From contig NZ_LMTZ01000091.1 in the NCBI RefSeq assembly GCF_001456025.1, positions 1 through 64,000 of the forward strand: a DNA stretch of 64,000 nt, read 5' to 3'. The stretch is from Mastigocoleus testarum BC008 (GTDB lineage Bacteria; Cyanobacteriota; Cyanobacteriia; Cyanobacteriales; Nostocaceae). The translations under genes and the position numbers were made by a program. The notes below the pieces were generated by a model. The model did not search any database. It was not told the origin of the DNA and saw nothing but the letters and a program-made list of their open reading frames with translations. Positions 43,447 to 52,994 of this stretch are shown here, in pieces (position 1 is the first letter of the stretch; every line of letters starts with the position of its first letter).

Positions 43447-44609
43447 TAGATGGTTAAATTTTGTCATCATTCCAAAAGTGAAGATAACAAATTGAGTACA
43501 TTTGATTTTTATTCAACACAAGTGTTTATTTTTAATCAATTAACAGGGAGGAATATTTCATCTTAAAAATAAAAATATCGAAATCCTTTCCTCTTTTACT
43601 TTGCGAGGAAAGGTATTGCAGATTTAAGTAAGTTTATACACACTTAAATCTTACAAATATAAACATTTAGATGCTCACAACTAAAGCTTTTCTCTTCAAG
43701 GAAAAGCCTTCATCTAAGATGAGTTGAGTCAAAAATTTTTAAGGTTATACAGTTTTAATTTCAAAGTAGTTAAACCTTTAAGGCGGCTTTCATGAAGTCA
43801 CCTCAATTAGTTAGTGTTTTTGTACTAATAAAATTTTGTTTTTCCTAACTTAAAAACCAATGATTTCTTAAATTATTGAGTTGGAAAAATTTGTATATCC
43901 AATGCATTATTTATAATAATAGGAATCCGATTTGAATTTTAAAAACATACTGAGATTCAAAAGTCTATTTTATAAGGGCTGTTGGTAAAAATCTTTTCAA
44001 GAATCAAGTATGATTCCTATAGTAAAATATGATAAAGGTCTAATTAACTAGTTATTTGCTAGGTGTGTTTGAGTAATAAGTAAATGTGTGAACATTATTA
44101 GCAAAATTATCAGTAAATTTTCAAAACTTTATAAAAAAAACATGGAGCATATACTCAAATCGGTAAAGAATGAGTCTATGTAAGTATAATGCGATTACAA
44201 TAGCCCAAGCGAATACAAGTATAGTTCAGGGTACACCTATTGAGGTCTAATGCTACAAAATTACTCTACAGATTTAGAACGTGTGAATTTTGTCCTTTTT
44301 TATGGTTGAGGCTTTTAGTTCTTAAAAGACATCAGTTTATTTAACTTGCGAAAGTTAACTTGCAGAAATTTAAACAGTTCAACTTAAGTAAATAATAATA
44401 CTATAATTTATTTAAAATTTCCGATTCAAAAACACCAATTCATATTTGTGTAGCCTCAAAGTATAGCCTAGAAACTATTTTTTAGGTACAAGGTATATAA
44501 GGTATGGCTTCATCATACACTTGATACTTGTAAATCCTGGTGTCTTTTTTTACAGGAAATAAATATATAATCTATTAACATTTATGAATGCGATTCAGGA
44601 GAAAGCACG
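43447..44609. other. 1.16-kb gap between the two amidase genes
   Basis: Two successive hairpins follow the first gene: CCTTTCCTC...GAGGAAAGG (43585-43613) and AAAGCTTTTC...GGAAAAGCCTT (~43682-43710). No frame is supported. The length suggests the second amidase has its own promoter, and the structured 43580-43720 segment could be a terminator or a small RNA. Confidence 0.45.
43585..43613 (+). terminator. Probable terminator of the first amidase gene
   Basis: A perfect 9-bp stem (CCTTTCCTC / GAGGAAAGG) with an 11-nt loop, 140 nt after the stop. No T-run follows. Confidence 0.45.
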
Positions 44610-46505
44610 GTGAAATTACACTGGTTAGGATCTGGTACTATTTTGGCTACCTTGATGCTAGCATCACCAGTCCGCGCGGGTAAGCTACAATCTTGGAACT
44701 TCAATCCCAGTAGAAACAGCTTAGAAATTTATACATCTGATGCTGTTCAACCAGAAGCACAGCTAGTATTTAACCCAACAAGGTTAGTAATTGATTTACC
44801 TGATACAGATTTTATTAGTCCTCAACTGAGACAACCAGTTGGTGGGCGGATTCGTAATATCCGCGTTGCTCAATTTAACCGCGATACAACTAGGATTGTT
44901 GTTGAATTGGCTTCTGGTTATACCTTAGATCCGAAACGAGTCCAATTTGTTAGTACCACTCCCAACCGCTGGAAAGTTCAATTACCAGATTTACAACGTC
45001 AACAGTTAGAATATTCTACTGCTAATAGTTACGAAAATAACCTGAATCCTAACTATCTCAGTCGTAGTAGTCGAGATATTATTTCTCGCAATCCATCAGA
45101 TACAGCACAGATTGAAAGTATTAGGGTAACTGGGGATGGATTTTTTATCAGAACAAGTGGCGAAAAAGCAAAAAAAATAAAAGTCAAGCGTAGTCGCAAT
45201 CGCAAAACAGTATATTTAGAAATTTTTGGTGCAAATTTATCACCTACACTCAGAGAAAAGAATTTTCCTGTAGGCAGACATGGCGTTAGTAATATTGAAA
45301 TTACCAAAGAAGAAGGTAAAAAATCCAAAGTTCGCTTAGCTTTAAAAGTCGACAAAGAAAGCCCAGATTGGCGAGCAAGTTACAGTAGCAATAATGCTTT
45401 GATACTGATACCCAAAAGTCCGATTAGTAAATCATCATTAAATAATAGTTCTCAAACTTCTTCTTTCCTTCTTAATCCTTCTAGTAATTCATCTAAGACT
45501 ACAACTGACGCCTGGATTAGTAGTAATAAATCCCCAGCAAATATTAAATCTTTGGGATTGAGTGCGATTGGGTCACAATTAATGATTAGAGCAGATCGAC
45601 CCTTAGCTGCAAAAGGTGGTTGGGATAGAAGAACTGGGCTTTACCGTATTAAGATAACTAATGCGAATCTAGCTGAGAACATTCAAGGTCCACGACTCAA
45701 CGCTTATAGTCCAATCTTACGGGTACGCTTGCAAAAGCAAGACCCACAAACAGTTCTTATTTTTGTTCAACCAGCCCCCGGGGTTCAAATTGGTAACTTG
45801 AACCAACTCAGTCCCGACTTGTTAACTTTAGATTTACAAAGAACTGCTGCTAGACGCCCAAGCACAATATTACCACCACTGCCCAGAAGAAATTCTTCAC
45901 GCTTTCCTAGATCGGTTCCACCATTAAGACGCTCTTGGTCTCCCCCCAATCGACGATACCAAAATGAAAGATTAGTAGTTATGATTGACCCTGGACATGG
46001 TGGTAAAGATCCAGGTGCGATAGGTATTGGAGGATTGCGAGAAAAAGATATTATCTTACCAATTAGTATTAAAGTTTCCCAAATATTGCGGCAGAACGGT
46101 ATTAGAGCTATTCTTACTCGAAATTCTGATTATTTTGTTAGCCTTCGGGGTAGAGTAGATGTTGCTCAGCGAGCAAATGCCAATATATTTGTGAGTATTC
46201 ATGCTAATTCCTTAGGCTTAGGTCGTCCTGATGTCAGCGGTTTGGAAGTCTACTATTTTGATAGTGGACTTAGGCTTGCTCAAACTGTCCGCCGAAGTAT
46301 TCTTAGGAGCGTTAATGTCAGAGATCGAAGAATAAGACGGGCAGGATTTTACGTTTTGAGAAAAACTTCCATGCCAGCAATTTTGATTGAAACAGGTTAC
46401 GTTACAGGTCGTGAAGACGCTGCGAAATTGCGTAGCGCTCAATATCGAGAACAAATGGCACAAGCTATTGCCAATGGTATTCTTCAATATTTGAAGGGGC
46501 GATAA
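44610..46505 (+). CDS. amiC2: AMIN-domain N-acetylmuramoyl-L-alanine amidase (second copy)
   Basis: 631 residues starting at GTG 44610. The bases around the start (CAGGAGAAAGCAC then GTGAAATTACACTGG) are nearly identical to those of the first copy, showing tandem duplication. Signal peptide (SGTILATLMLASPVRA), AMIN domains, a Ser-rich linker at about 275-310, and Amidase_3 with DPGHGGKDPGA, REKD, SIHANS and LIETGYVTG all intact. The AMIN and linker regions have diverged most, and the catalytic domain least. Both copies look active. The close gap to murI (139 bp) suggests a possible amiC-murI transcript. Confidence 0.9.
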   Translation: MKLHWLGSGTILATLMLASPVRAGKLQSWNFNPSRNSLEIYTSDAVQPEAQLVFNPTRLVIDLPDTDFISPQLRQPVGGRIRNIRVAQFNRDTTRIVVELASGYTLDPKRVQFVSTTPNRWKVQLPDLQRQQLEYSTANSYENNLNPNYLSRSSRDIISRNPSDTAQIESIRVTGDGFFIRTSGEKAKKIKVKRSRNRKTVYLEIFGANLSPTLREKNFPVGRHGVSNIEITKEEGKKSKVRLALKVDKESPDWRASYSSNNALILIPKSPISKSSLNNSSQTSSFLLNPSSNSSKTTTDAWISSNKSPANIKSLGLSAIGSQLMIRADRPLAAKGGWDRRTGLYRIKITNANLAENIQGPRLNAYSPILRVRLQKQDPQTVLIFVQPAPGVQIGNLNQLSPDLLTLDLQRTAARRPSTILPPLPRRNSSRFPRSVPPLRRSWSPPNRRYQNERLVVMIDPGHGGKDPGAIGIGGLREKDIILPISIKVSQILRQNGIRAILTRNSDYFVSLRGRVDVAQRANANIFVSIHANSLGLGRPDVSGLEVYYFDSGLRLAQTVRRSILRSVNVRDRRIRRAGFYVLRKTSMPAILIETGYVTGREDAAKLRSAQYREQMAQAIANGILQYLKGR

Positions 46506-46644
46506 CAAGTATATTTACAATTTTTAAATACAGGTGCAGTATTATAAATCGATCTTGGACAAGAGTTTAGCGTGCAATTTAGCATAATTAATTCTGTATT
46601 TCACCCAATATCTTATTGCAAAAATATAAACTAAAAAATTACCA

Positions 46645-47526
46645 GTGTTTTCATCTCAATTTTTGGAAGACAATTTTAGAAATTTTTCTGGTTCGGAATC
46701 TCAAACATCTCCCATTGGGATTTTCGATAGTGGGGTCGGTGGTCTGACGGTATTGCGTGAAGTATATTTCCAGCTTCCCCAAGAATCTGTAATTTATTTT
46801 GGTGATACTGCTCACTTACCGTATGGTATGCGTTCTCAGAGAGAAATTTTGCAGTTTGTTCGTCAAATTTTGACGTGGATGCAACAGCAAAAAGTCAAAA
46901 TGGCAATTATGGCTTGCAACACAAGCTCAGCTTTAGCATTGGAAACAGTACGTTCTGAATTTCCCTTTCCAATTCTTGGGATAATTTTACCTGGGGCAAA
47001 AGCTGCTGTAGAAAAAGGTAGACGCATAGGAGTAATTGCAACTCTTCCTACCGCTAAAAGTAATGCTTACCGCAATGCAATTGTGGAGATCGATCCCGAA
47101 ATTCAAGTTTGGCAAGTCAGTTGTCCCGAACTTGTACCGCTAATTGAAGAAAATCGAATTTACGATCCTTATACTACTGAAATCACACGATCTTACATAG
47201 AACCTTTACTAAATAACCAAATTGATACTTTGGTATATGGTTGTACTCATTATCCCCATTTAGCACCAGTACTACGAACACTTCTTCCTGATAAAGTCAA
47301 ACTTGTAGATCCTGCCGCTCATTTAGTCAGAGCTTGCGGTCAAGAATTAGATCTACTCAAAATAAAAAATACTCTTACTGCACAACCAACTCGCTTTGCT
47401 GTAAGTGGCTGTCCACAACAATTTGCTCAATCTTGCTTACAGCTTTTGGGTTATACACCAAATGTAGAAGTAGTAGATTTAAACAATATTTCTGTTTGCG
47501 ACTTACGACAAGATATTACTAGTTAA
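46645..47526 (+). CDS. murI: Glutamate racemase
   Basis: 293 residues beginning at GTG 46645. The paired catalytic Cys residues are in MACNTSSALAL and YGCTHYPHLAPVL, and PIGIFDSGVGGLTVLREV supplies the N-terminal Asp-Ser. MurI makes D-glutamate for peptidoglycan. The ~23-residue extension before PIGIFD is slightly long; there is no ATG nearer with a ribosome site. It follows two peptidoglycan amidase genes. Confidence 0.95.
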   Translation: MFSSQFLEDNFRNFSGSESQTSPIGIFDSGVGGLTVLREVYFQLPQESVIYFGDTAHLPYGMRSQREILQFVRQILTWMQQQKVKMAIMACNTSSALALETVRSEFPFPILGIILPGAKAAVEKGRRIGVIATLPTAKSNAYRNAIVEIDPEIQVWQVSCPELVPLIEENRIYDPYTTEITRSYIEPLLNNQIDTLVYGCTHYPHLAPVLRTLLPDKVKLVDPAAHLVRACGQELDLLKIKNTLTAQPTRFAVSGCPQQFAQSCLQLLGYTPNVEVVDLNNISVCDLRQDITS

Positions 47527-48102
47527 GATAAGAGCTAATAATTGTAGGAATCAGGCAAATAGATTAATTTTGCCCAACTACTGAAGGCAGGTAAGGGGAG
47601 AGGGGGGGCTTACAGGTGTAGGTTTTTTACAGAGGGGGGAGAAAAGAACTTTTTATTATTATTAACCCCTCATAACTTATGTGGTGCAGTGCTACCTTAG
47701 CTGAATCTTATGAGGTTAGCGGTCTAGGGTAAGCCTACCAAATCCCTAGGTAGCGCAGCTGGTATGGCATTAAGGTCATACTATAGCTGCACTATCTGCG
47801 GATCAGCTTTGCTACAGGCTAGCGACAGGGAGGTAATCTCATAAAACTTACGTTAGACTCGCAATAAAAAATTCCTTTGCGTAAGTCCTGAATTAGTTAA
47901 TGGATACTTTTATTCAAACTGGACTTACTTATTGATCCTACGTCCAGCTTTGGCAGAATAAGTTTGATATTAGAACAGCAAAAAAGTCATTAGTCGCCCT
48001 CTAAATACGCGATTAATGACTTTTTCAATAATCCTAGAATAACTTTTCTATGAATTATCTATGCTGCTTGAATATTTCAAATTATTAATTGGTTTAAACG
48101 TA
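47527..48102. repeat. Palindromic repeat region
   Basis: Carries a GC-rich repeat mosaic (TAGGTAGCGCAGCTGGTATG at ~47750-47769, CTATCTGCGGATCAGC at ~47788), a lone MITE-type terminus TGCGTAAGTCCT at 47878-47889, and the strong terminator at 47981-48025. No coding capacity. Confidence 0.6.
47981..48025. terminator. Strong bidirectional terminator
   Basis: AAAAAGTCATTAGTCGC (47981-47997) and GCGATTAATGACTTTTT (48009-48025) form a 17-bp stem (one non-Watson-Crick pair) with an 11-nt loop. T-runs lie on both strands. It sits between the convergent murI and 53-codon genes. Confidence 0.85.
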
Positions 48103-48264
48103 CTACTTTAATGCTTCCGACGTCAAAGAGACGTTTTGTTCGGCTTCATCTTCACTAGTCGTAGGAAATCCACTCACTGCAGCTTCCCTTTGGCTTCTTT
48201 TTGCCAAGGCTAGCAATAAATAAACTGTGAAAAGATAACCACAAGCCAATATAAAAATCATCAT
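48103..48264 (-). CDS. Small membrane protein, 53 residues, unrecognised
   Basis: ATG 48264 has GGGGAGGTG 5 nt upstream, a very strong ribosome site, and the frame ends at TAG 48103. The product begins with a hydrophobic helix (MMIFILACGYLFTVYLLLAL), then AKRSQRE (positive-inside) and a Ser/Thr/Glu-rich tail. This is a signal-anchor small membrane protein with the tail probably in the cytosol. A dedicated terminator lies 78 nt downstream. It is too short for usual gene finders. Family unknown; photosystem small subunits were considered but no match was recognised. Confidence 0.65.
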   Translation of the reverse strand: MMIFILACGYLFTVYLLLALAKRSQREAAVSGFPTTSEDEAEQNVSLTSEALK

Positions 48265-49498
48265 AAGCACCTCCCCGTTACACTTGTTCTCCCAGCACTT
48301 CTTGTGTGAAAAATATTAAATTTGCTTTACATAGATAGATTTGCTCAATTTACCGCCGTATTATATGGCACATAAAAGTTTGTGATAGAAAAGAAATAAC
48401 TTCTCTACCCGAAATTATTAAAAATCAAAGTCTAGTACAGATAATAAATACAGTGAAGGCGTACTTCAGATAGCTAGGCACAAATGAACAATACCTGCAA
48501 ACTGAAACTAATGTACTATTAAAACTGTATAGAATATAATTTTATCTATCGGCGGGGGCAACCTTAAACTCAAGAAACGACACCAATAAGGTGCTTTCCT
48601 ATTCAAGGACAGCACAACCCTGCAACCAACAAAACTCACACACCACCACTAGAACTAAATTGTTTAATTATTCTGATTATTACAACAGAATATAAATATT
48701 CTCTAGCACCAGATGCACTGAGCACTGCCTGGAGCTCTTAACTATCTCGCGTTCAAGTGACAAAATTAAATCCCTTACATATTAGCCTAACATAAGGAGT
48801 TTGATTTTTATGCTAACTGCTTAGCCCATTTTCATATTTTCTTTAGAAAATTTCAAAAGTCTTAAATCAGTTAGCATCTGGTTAAAAACCTATTTCGTAG
48901 TAGTCGTATGTTTTGCTTTCTATATTTTATTATTACCTAAAAATAGATACATTTTACTTATGATTCATTTAATACTTTTGATATCTTCACAGTATCTTAT
49001 TATATTTACACGAAAAAATGATACAGACTTTTTATAAGTTTAGTCGCGTTTGCCAAATCGGGGAAAGTTAATATTAATCACTTACGATTAGCTTTAGGAT
49101 TTGCTTTTTATTACTTCTGCTCTGACGCATGACCCTTGAAATAAGCAAGCGTTAATCAATGTATTCACTGAAGATACTGAGCAAAATATAATACAGCAAT
49201 ATTTTTACAAAAGTTAATTTTTTGGACGTTAATATTTGTATAGTAGCATAAATGACTTACAGTTTGAGGTGTCGAATTTTGTTATTTCTATTTTTTGAAT
49301 TATCTGTATAAAAAATCGTAGAGAAGGTAAAATCATTTATTTTTAGTCATATTTGATTTTTTTTATGAATTATAGTTGTTAATTTCAGTTAGTCTTGTGT
49401 CAGATAACCCAGTTAATCCTTTGCTGGATTACTAGGTTATCTTAAAATGAATATAGAATATGTAATCTTTCGTAACTTAAACCAGAGCCCGCTCATCG
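48265..49498. other. 1.2-kb intergenic region upstream of the prenyl synthase
   Basis: Divergent promoters for the 53-codon gene and the prenyl synthase. The only clear structure is the nested hairpin at 49402-49442. The sequence is otherwise AT-rich with no supported frame. Confidence 0.45.
49402..49442 (+). promoter_or_regulatory. Nested hairpin in the leader of the prenyl synthase gene
   Basis: Outer stem AGATAACC/GGTTATCT and inner stem AGTTAATCC/GGATTACT (one mismatch) form a nearly continuous hairpin with loop TTTGCT, 57 nt before the ATG at 49499. It may be a terminator of an upstream transcript, an attenuator or a protein-binding leader. Confidence 0.5.
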
Positions 49499-50470
49499 AT
49501 GACCCCAGCCACATCCCTCTTTTCCCCAGTGGAAACAGATCTGCAAATATTAGCAGATAATCTCAAAGAATTAGTTGGAAATCGCCATCCGATTCTTAAA
49601 GCTGCAGCAGAACATTTGTTCAGTGCAGGTGGAAAGCGTATCCGACCAGCGATTGTCCTACTGATATCCAGGGCAACCATGAAAGATAAAGATATTACGC
49701 TTCGTCACCGACGTTTAGCTGAAATAACCGAAATGATTCATACAGCAAGCTTGGTGCATGATGATGTTGTTGATGAGTCAGATATCAGGCGTGGCGTATC
49801 TACGGTTCATAGCTTGTTCAGTAACCGTATTGCAATACTCGCAGGAGACTTCTTATTTGCTCAATCCTCTTGGTATTTAGCTAACCTAGATAATTTAGAG
49901 GTTGTCAAATTACTATCAGAAGTGATTATGGATTTGGCAGATGGGGAGATTCAGCAAGGATTACATCGCTTCAACAGCAGTATTTCCCTGGAGACCTATT
50001 TAAATAAAACTTACTATAAAACTGCTTCATTAATAGCTAACAGTTCTAAAGCTGCAGGCTTACTCAGTGGAGTTTCTCAAGAAACAGCAGAGCACTTGTA
50101 CGCTTATGGCCGTAATCTTGGGTTAGCATTTCAAATTGTTGATGACATTTTAGACTTCACTAGTTCAAGTGATACTCTTGGCAAGCCAGTAGGTTCAGAT
50201 CTCAAAAGTGGTAATTTGACAGCACCAGTATTATTTGCATTTGAAGAGCAACCATATTTGGAGGTGCTTGTAGAAAGAGAGTTTGCCCAATCTGAGGATT
50301 TAGATCGAGCAATTGAGTTAATTAAAAATAGCCAAGGTATAAAACGTGCGCGCGAACTAGCAGCTTATCATGCTAGTGTAGCTGTCGAACATCTCCAAGA
50401 TATTCCTCCCTCTGAATCTCGTCAAGCGTTAATAAATATGGCTGACTATGTATTGAGTCGGCTTTATTAA
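49499..50470 (+). CDS. sds: Polyprenyl (solanesyl) diphosphate synthase
   Basis: 323 residues. The first Asp-rich motif LVHDDVVDESD (about 84-94), second motif FQIVDDILDFTSS and GGKRIRP are typical of trans-polyprenyl synthases. Small residues before the first Asp motif (IHTASLV) favour long products. In cyanobacteria this enzyme makes the solanesyl chain of plastoquinone. ATG 49499 agrees with the MTPATSLFSPVE start I recall for the family. It lies between murI and hetZ. Confidence 0.9.
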   Translation: MTPATSLFSPVETDLQILADNLKELVGNRHPILKAAAEHLFSAGGKRIRPAIVLLISRATMKDKDITLRHRRLAEITEMIHTASLVHDDVVDESDIRRGVSTVHSLFSNRIAILAGDFLFAQSSWYLANLDNLEVVKLLSEVIMDLADGEIQQGLHRFNSSISLETYLNKTYYKTASLIANSSKAAGLLSGVSQETAEHLYAYGRNLGLAFQIVDDILDFTSSSDTLGKPVGSDLKSGNLTAPVLFAFEEQPYLEVLVEREFAQSEDLDRAIELIKNSQGIKRARELAAYHASVAVEHLQDIPPSESRQALINMADYVLSRLY

Positions 50471-51119
50471 AATAGAGAAAATTAACTCCCGCAAATTCAA
50501 CACCGCATAGCAGTACTTTACCCTAAACCTATAGAGTAAAAGTCTGTCTCTAAGGGTGACACACCACTTCTAAGTCATGAAAAACCATATTAATTATTCT
50601 TTTTCCTTTTGCCATTTCAGAAGGTAGATTTTTCTTGAGTTTATTAATAAGTACGCTTGAGTGATTCCTAGTGTTTTATACTACCCATGTTTAGAATGCA
50701 ACGTATTTTTAGATAAATATTCGGTATCCCAGTTAATTTTTCAATAAGTACACTCATATCTCTCTGCTTCTTTAATGGAAGTAGAGAGTTTGAGTAGGCA
50801 TCATATATTCAATGATGTGTCTGTGATTTTCCTAAAACTTTGTAAAATTCACAATAATTTTGTACGCGACAATTTTTGTCTTCTTAGTTTTACCTATATA
50901 AAACTTCTGTTAATTTAAGATTTACTCCAGTAATTAAATAAGGAAATAATCTGTAGTAAAAGTCAGATTTACTACAGAAATTTAATATTGCAACTACAAT
51001 TTGGCATTAACACTTACCGGTTGGTTTAGGGTGAATATTGAATATCTTTAGCCACGTAAAATTTGAGATATTTATTACCCAAGTCACAATTAGGCTGCGG
51101 TTAGTTAATATAAGATAAT
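50471..51119. other. Gene-free gap
   Basis: Contains one hairpin, CTCTCTGCTTC...GAAGTAGAGAG (50760-50788), with a 7-nt loop. The rest is AT-rich without frames. Confidence 0.5.
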
Positions 51120-51593
51120 TTAGGCAATGTCAGGTGGTATCCGATTTACGGAATTCTTCTGTTCTAAAGTTTGCTGTACCAGCTTTTGAAGTTCTAAACG
51201 TTTAATTTCTATTGCATTTTGAGTAGTGCCAGGAGTTTCAAAAAACACTATACTATCTACGGGTTCCAATGCGATTAATTGGAACAAAATGTGAACTACT
51301 GGAGTTGGTGCAGCTATCATAGATGGATCCGATGCCATTTCGGATTCAATAGAAACATCTTTTGAGGTGGGGAAAGCGTAAACGACTCGTTTTTCTTGCT
51401 TGGGATTTGTACGGTTACTCAACGTAGTTAAAACCCATTCTTTATGCATATTTTGCAGAATATAGTATTGGGAATGGCTAAGTTTTTCTGCAAGTGCGCG
51501 CAACCCTGGAGCAATTGATTCGACCAATAATGGCGTAACTCCATCTTGGGGTGCACTATTAATCAATGATTGAATTTGTGCTTGTAAATCCAT
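51120..51593 (-). CDS. Conserved hypothetical protein, 157 residues
   Basis: Soluble protein, no signal or membrane segment. N-terminal helices (LQAQIQSLINSAPQDGVTPLLVESIAPGLRALAEKL), a strand-rich middle (YYILQNMHKEWVLTTLSNR, KRVVYAFPTSKDV) and a C-terminal helix (EIKRLELQKLVQQTLEQK). The PTPVVHILFQLIALEPVDSIVFFETPG stretch is distinctive. It is divergent from hetZ across 210 bp. I recall similar proteins next to hetZ in heterocystous genomes but cannot give a function. It might be a regulator or stress protein; sequence does not say. Confidence 0.75.
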   Translation of the reverse strand: MDLQAQIQSLINSAPQDGVTPLLVESIAPGLRALAEKLSHSQYYILQNMHKEWVLTTLSNRTNPKQEKRVVYAFPTSKDVSIESEMASDPSMIAAPTPVVHILFQLIALEPVDSIVFFETPGTTQNAIEIKRLELQKLVQQTLEQKNSVNRIPPDIA

Positions 51594-51678
51594 AATAATT
51601 TGTTAATTACTTGTGGGTATTGGCTATAACATGAGAGGAAATGCTAATCATTTAACGAAAAATGGGAAAAATATATAG

Positions 51679-51711
51679 AAGCCAGATAGATAATTTTAAT
51701 TTGTCTGGCTT
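51679..51711 (+). promoter_or_regulatory. Inverted repeat in the hetZ upstream region
   Basis: AAGCCAGA (51679-51686) and TCTGGCTT (51704-51711) are perfect arms; further weak pairing shortens the loop. It lies 93 bp before the hetZ ATG, between two divergent genes, so it could be an operator or leader hairpin. Confidence 0.45.
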
Positions 51712-51777
51712 ACACTTAACTTATTAAACATGAATTCCGTATCTAGCATTCACATTCATACAGTAAAACTTAGGTAT

Positions 51778-51790
51778 GTTAGGGTCTTTT
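51778..51790 (+). promoter_or_regulatory. Possible HetR half-site upstream of hetZ
   Basis: GTTAGGGTCTTTT contains the AGGGTCT core seen in HetR-binding sites such as GGGTCTAACCC, but the second half is missing. It is 14 bp before the start codon, so it would block rather than activate if used. Weak evidence. Confidence 0.25.
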
Positions 51791-51803
51791 TATAAACGAA
51801 ACT

Positions 51804-52994
51804 ATGGACTCAGGCGCAACCACAACAATACAGGGGGAGCAATTTATCGGCGCAGAGGCGATATTTGAACCCCTCTTTCAAGAACTTAAATCTTCGACCA
51901 AAGCTTCAGAGAAAAATTGCCGCGATGTGGCGATGCGAATTGCTGTTGAAGTCGACAGGATTTGTAATGAGAGTAAACGCATTCAAGCATCTGGGACTCT
52001 AGAAGAATCAGCTAGAACCTTATCTAAACATAGATTAGACCAGTGTTTGCGGTACTATAGATTGGGCTCGAATCGCGGTCGAATTGAATTGCACAGTACC
52101 TTAAGTGCAATAGTTTATCGCTACATCAATCCTCCTCAAAGACAATTAAGTTATCAAGGAAGATTAACGATAATAGAAGACTTTCTCCAAAGTTTTTATC
52201 TGGAAACCCTAAATGCTTTTCGGCGAGAAACTCAAACCAGTTCGACCTATCGTCCGCAAACACTTTTAGAATTGGCAGAATATATGGCGTTTAGCGAACG
52301 TTATGGTAAACGCCGAATTCCTTTACCAGGAAGACAACAGCAATTAATTATACTTAGAGCTCAAACATTTTCTCAGCAGCAACCTTTGGAAACTTGTGTG
52401 GATATGGAACAAGCTGCAGAAGGTGGTGGTAGTGATTCTGATGGATTTTGGGAAGATCCAGCAGTTCAGCAATTGAGAACTACAATGGCTACTCAACCCG
52501 AGCCTGAACCCGAAGAAGAGACTCTACGTTCGGTTGTGACTGAAGAATTGATGAGTTATTTGGAAGAGCGACAACAATCCGATTGTGCAGATTACTTCGC
52601 GTTGCGTCTTCAGGACTTATCAGCTCAGGAAATTGAGACAATTTTAGGCTTGACGGCTCGACAGAGAGATTACTTACAACAACGTTTTAAATATCACTTA
52701 ATCCGTTTTGCTCTTTTACATCGCTGGGAATTAGTACATGAATGGCTAGAAGCCGATCTGCATACCAATCTAGGATTAACTCCTTACCAGTGGGAAAAGT
52801 ACCTGCAAAAGTTAGACCCCAAACAAAAATCTTTACTCGAACTTAAACAGAAAGGACAAACAGATGAAAAAATAGCTAAAGTTTTAGGGTTATCTATGGC
52901 ACAACTCCAGAAGCGTTGGTTTAAAATTCTTGAACAAGCTTGGGAAATTCGTAACTCCTTAGTGTCCGGATCGCGTGCATCTACTCATGAATAG
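51804..52994 (+). CDS. hetZ: Heterocyst differentiation protein HetZ
   Basis: 396 residues, close to the ~400 of Anabaena HetZ. The conserved segments FQELKSSTKASEKNCRDVAMRIAVEVDRICNESKRIQ, LSKHRLDQCLRYYRLGSNRGRIELHSTLSAIVYRYI and the C-terminal helix-turn-helix-like LTPYQWEKYLQKLDPKQKSLLELKQKGQTDEKIAKVLGLSMAQLQKRW match my recollection of HetZ. HetZ acts with HetR and HetP in early heterocyst commitment and has DNA-binding character. Its stop overlaps the patU start. The ORF includes a Glu/Asp-rich middle. HetZ also occurs in some non-heterocystous filamentous species, so this alone does not prove heterocysts. Confidence 0.9.
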   Translation: MDSGATTTIQGEQFIGAEAIFEPLFQELKSSTKASEKNCRDVAMRIAVEVDRICNESKRIQASGTLEESARTLSKHRLDQCLRYYRLGSNRGRIELHSTLSAIVYRYINPPQRQLSYQGRLTIIEDFLQSFYLETLNAFRRETQTSSTYRPQTLLELAEYMAFSERYGKRRIPLPGRQQQLIILRAQTFSQQQPLETCVDMEQAAEGGGSDSDGFWEDPAVQQLRTTMATQPEPEPEEETLRSVVTEELMSYLEERQQSDCADYFALRLQDLSAQEIETILGLTARQRDYLQQRFKYHLIRFALLHRWELVHEWLEADLHTNLGLTPYQWEKYLQKLDPKQKSLLELKQKGQTDEKIAKVLGLSMAQLQKRWFKILEQAWEIRNSLVSGSRASTHE

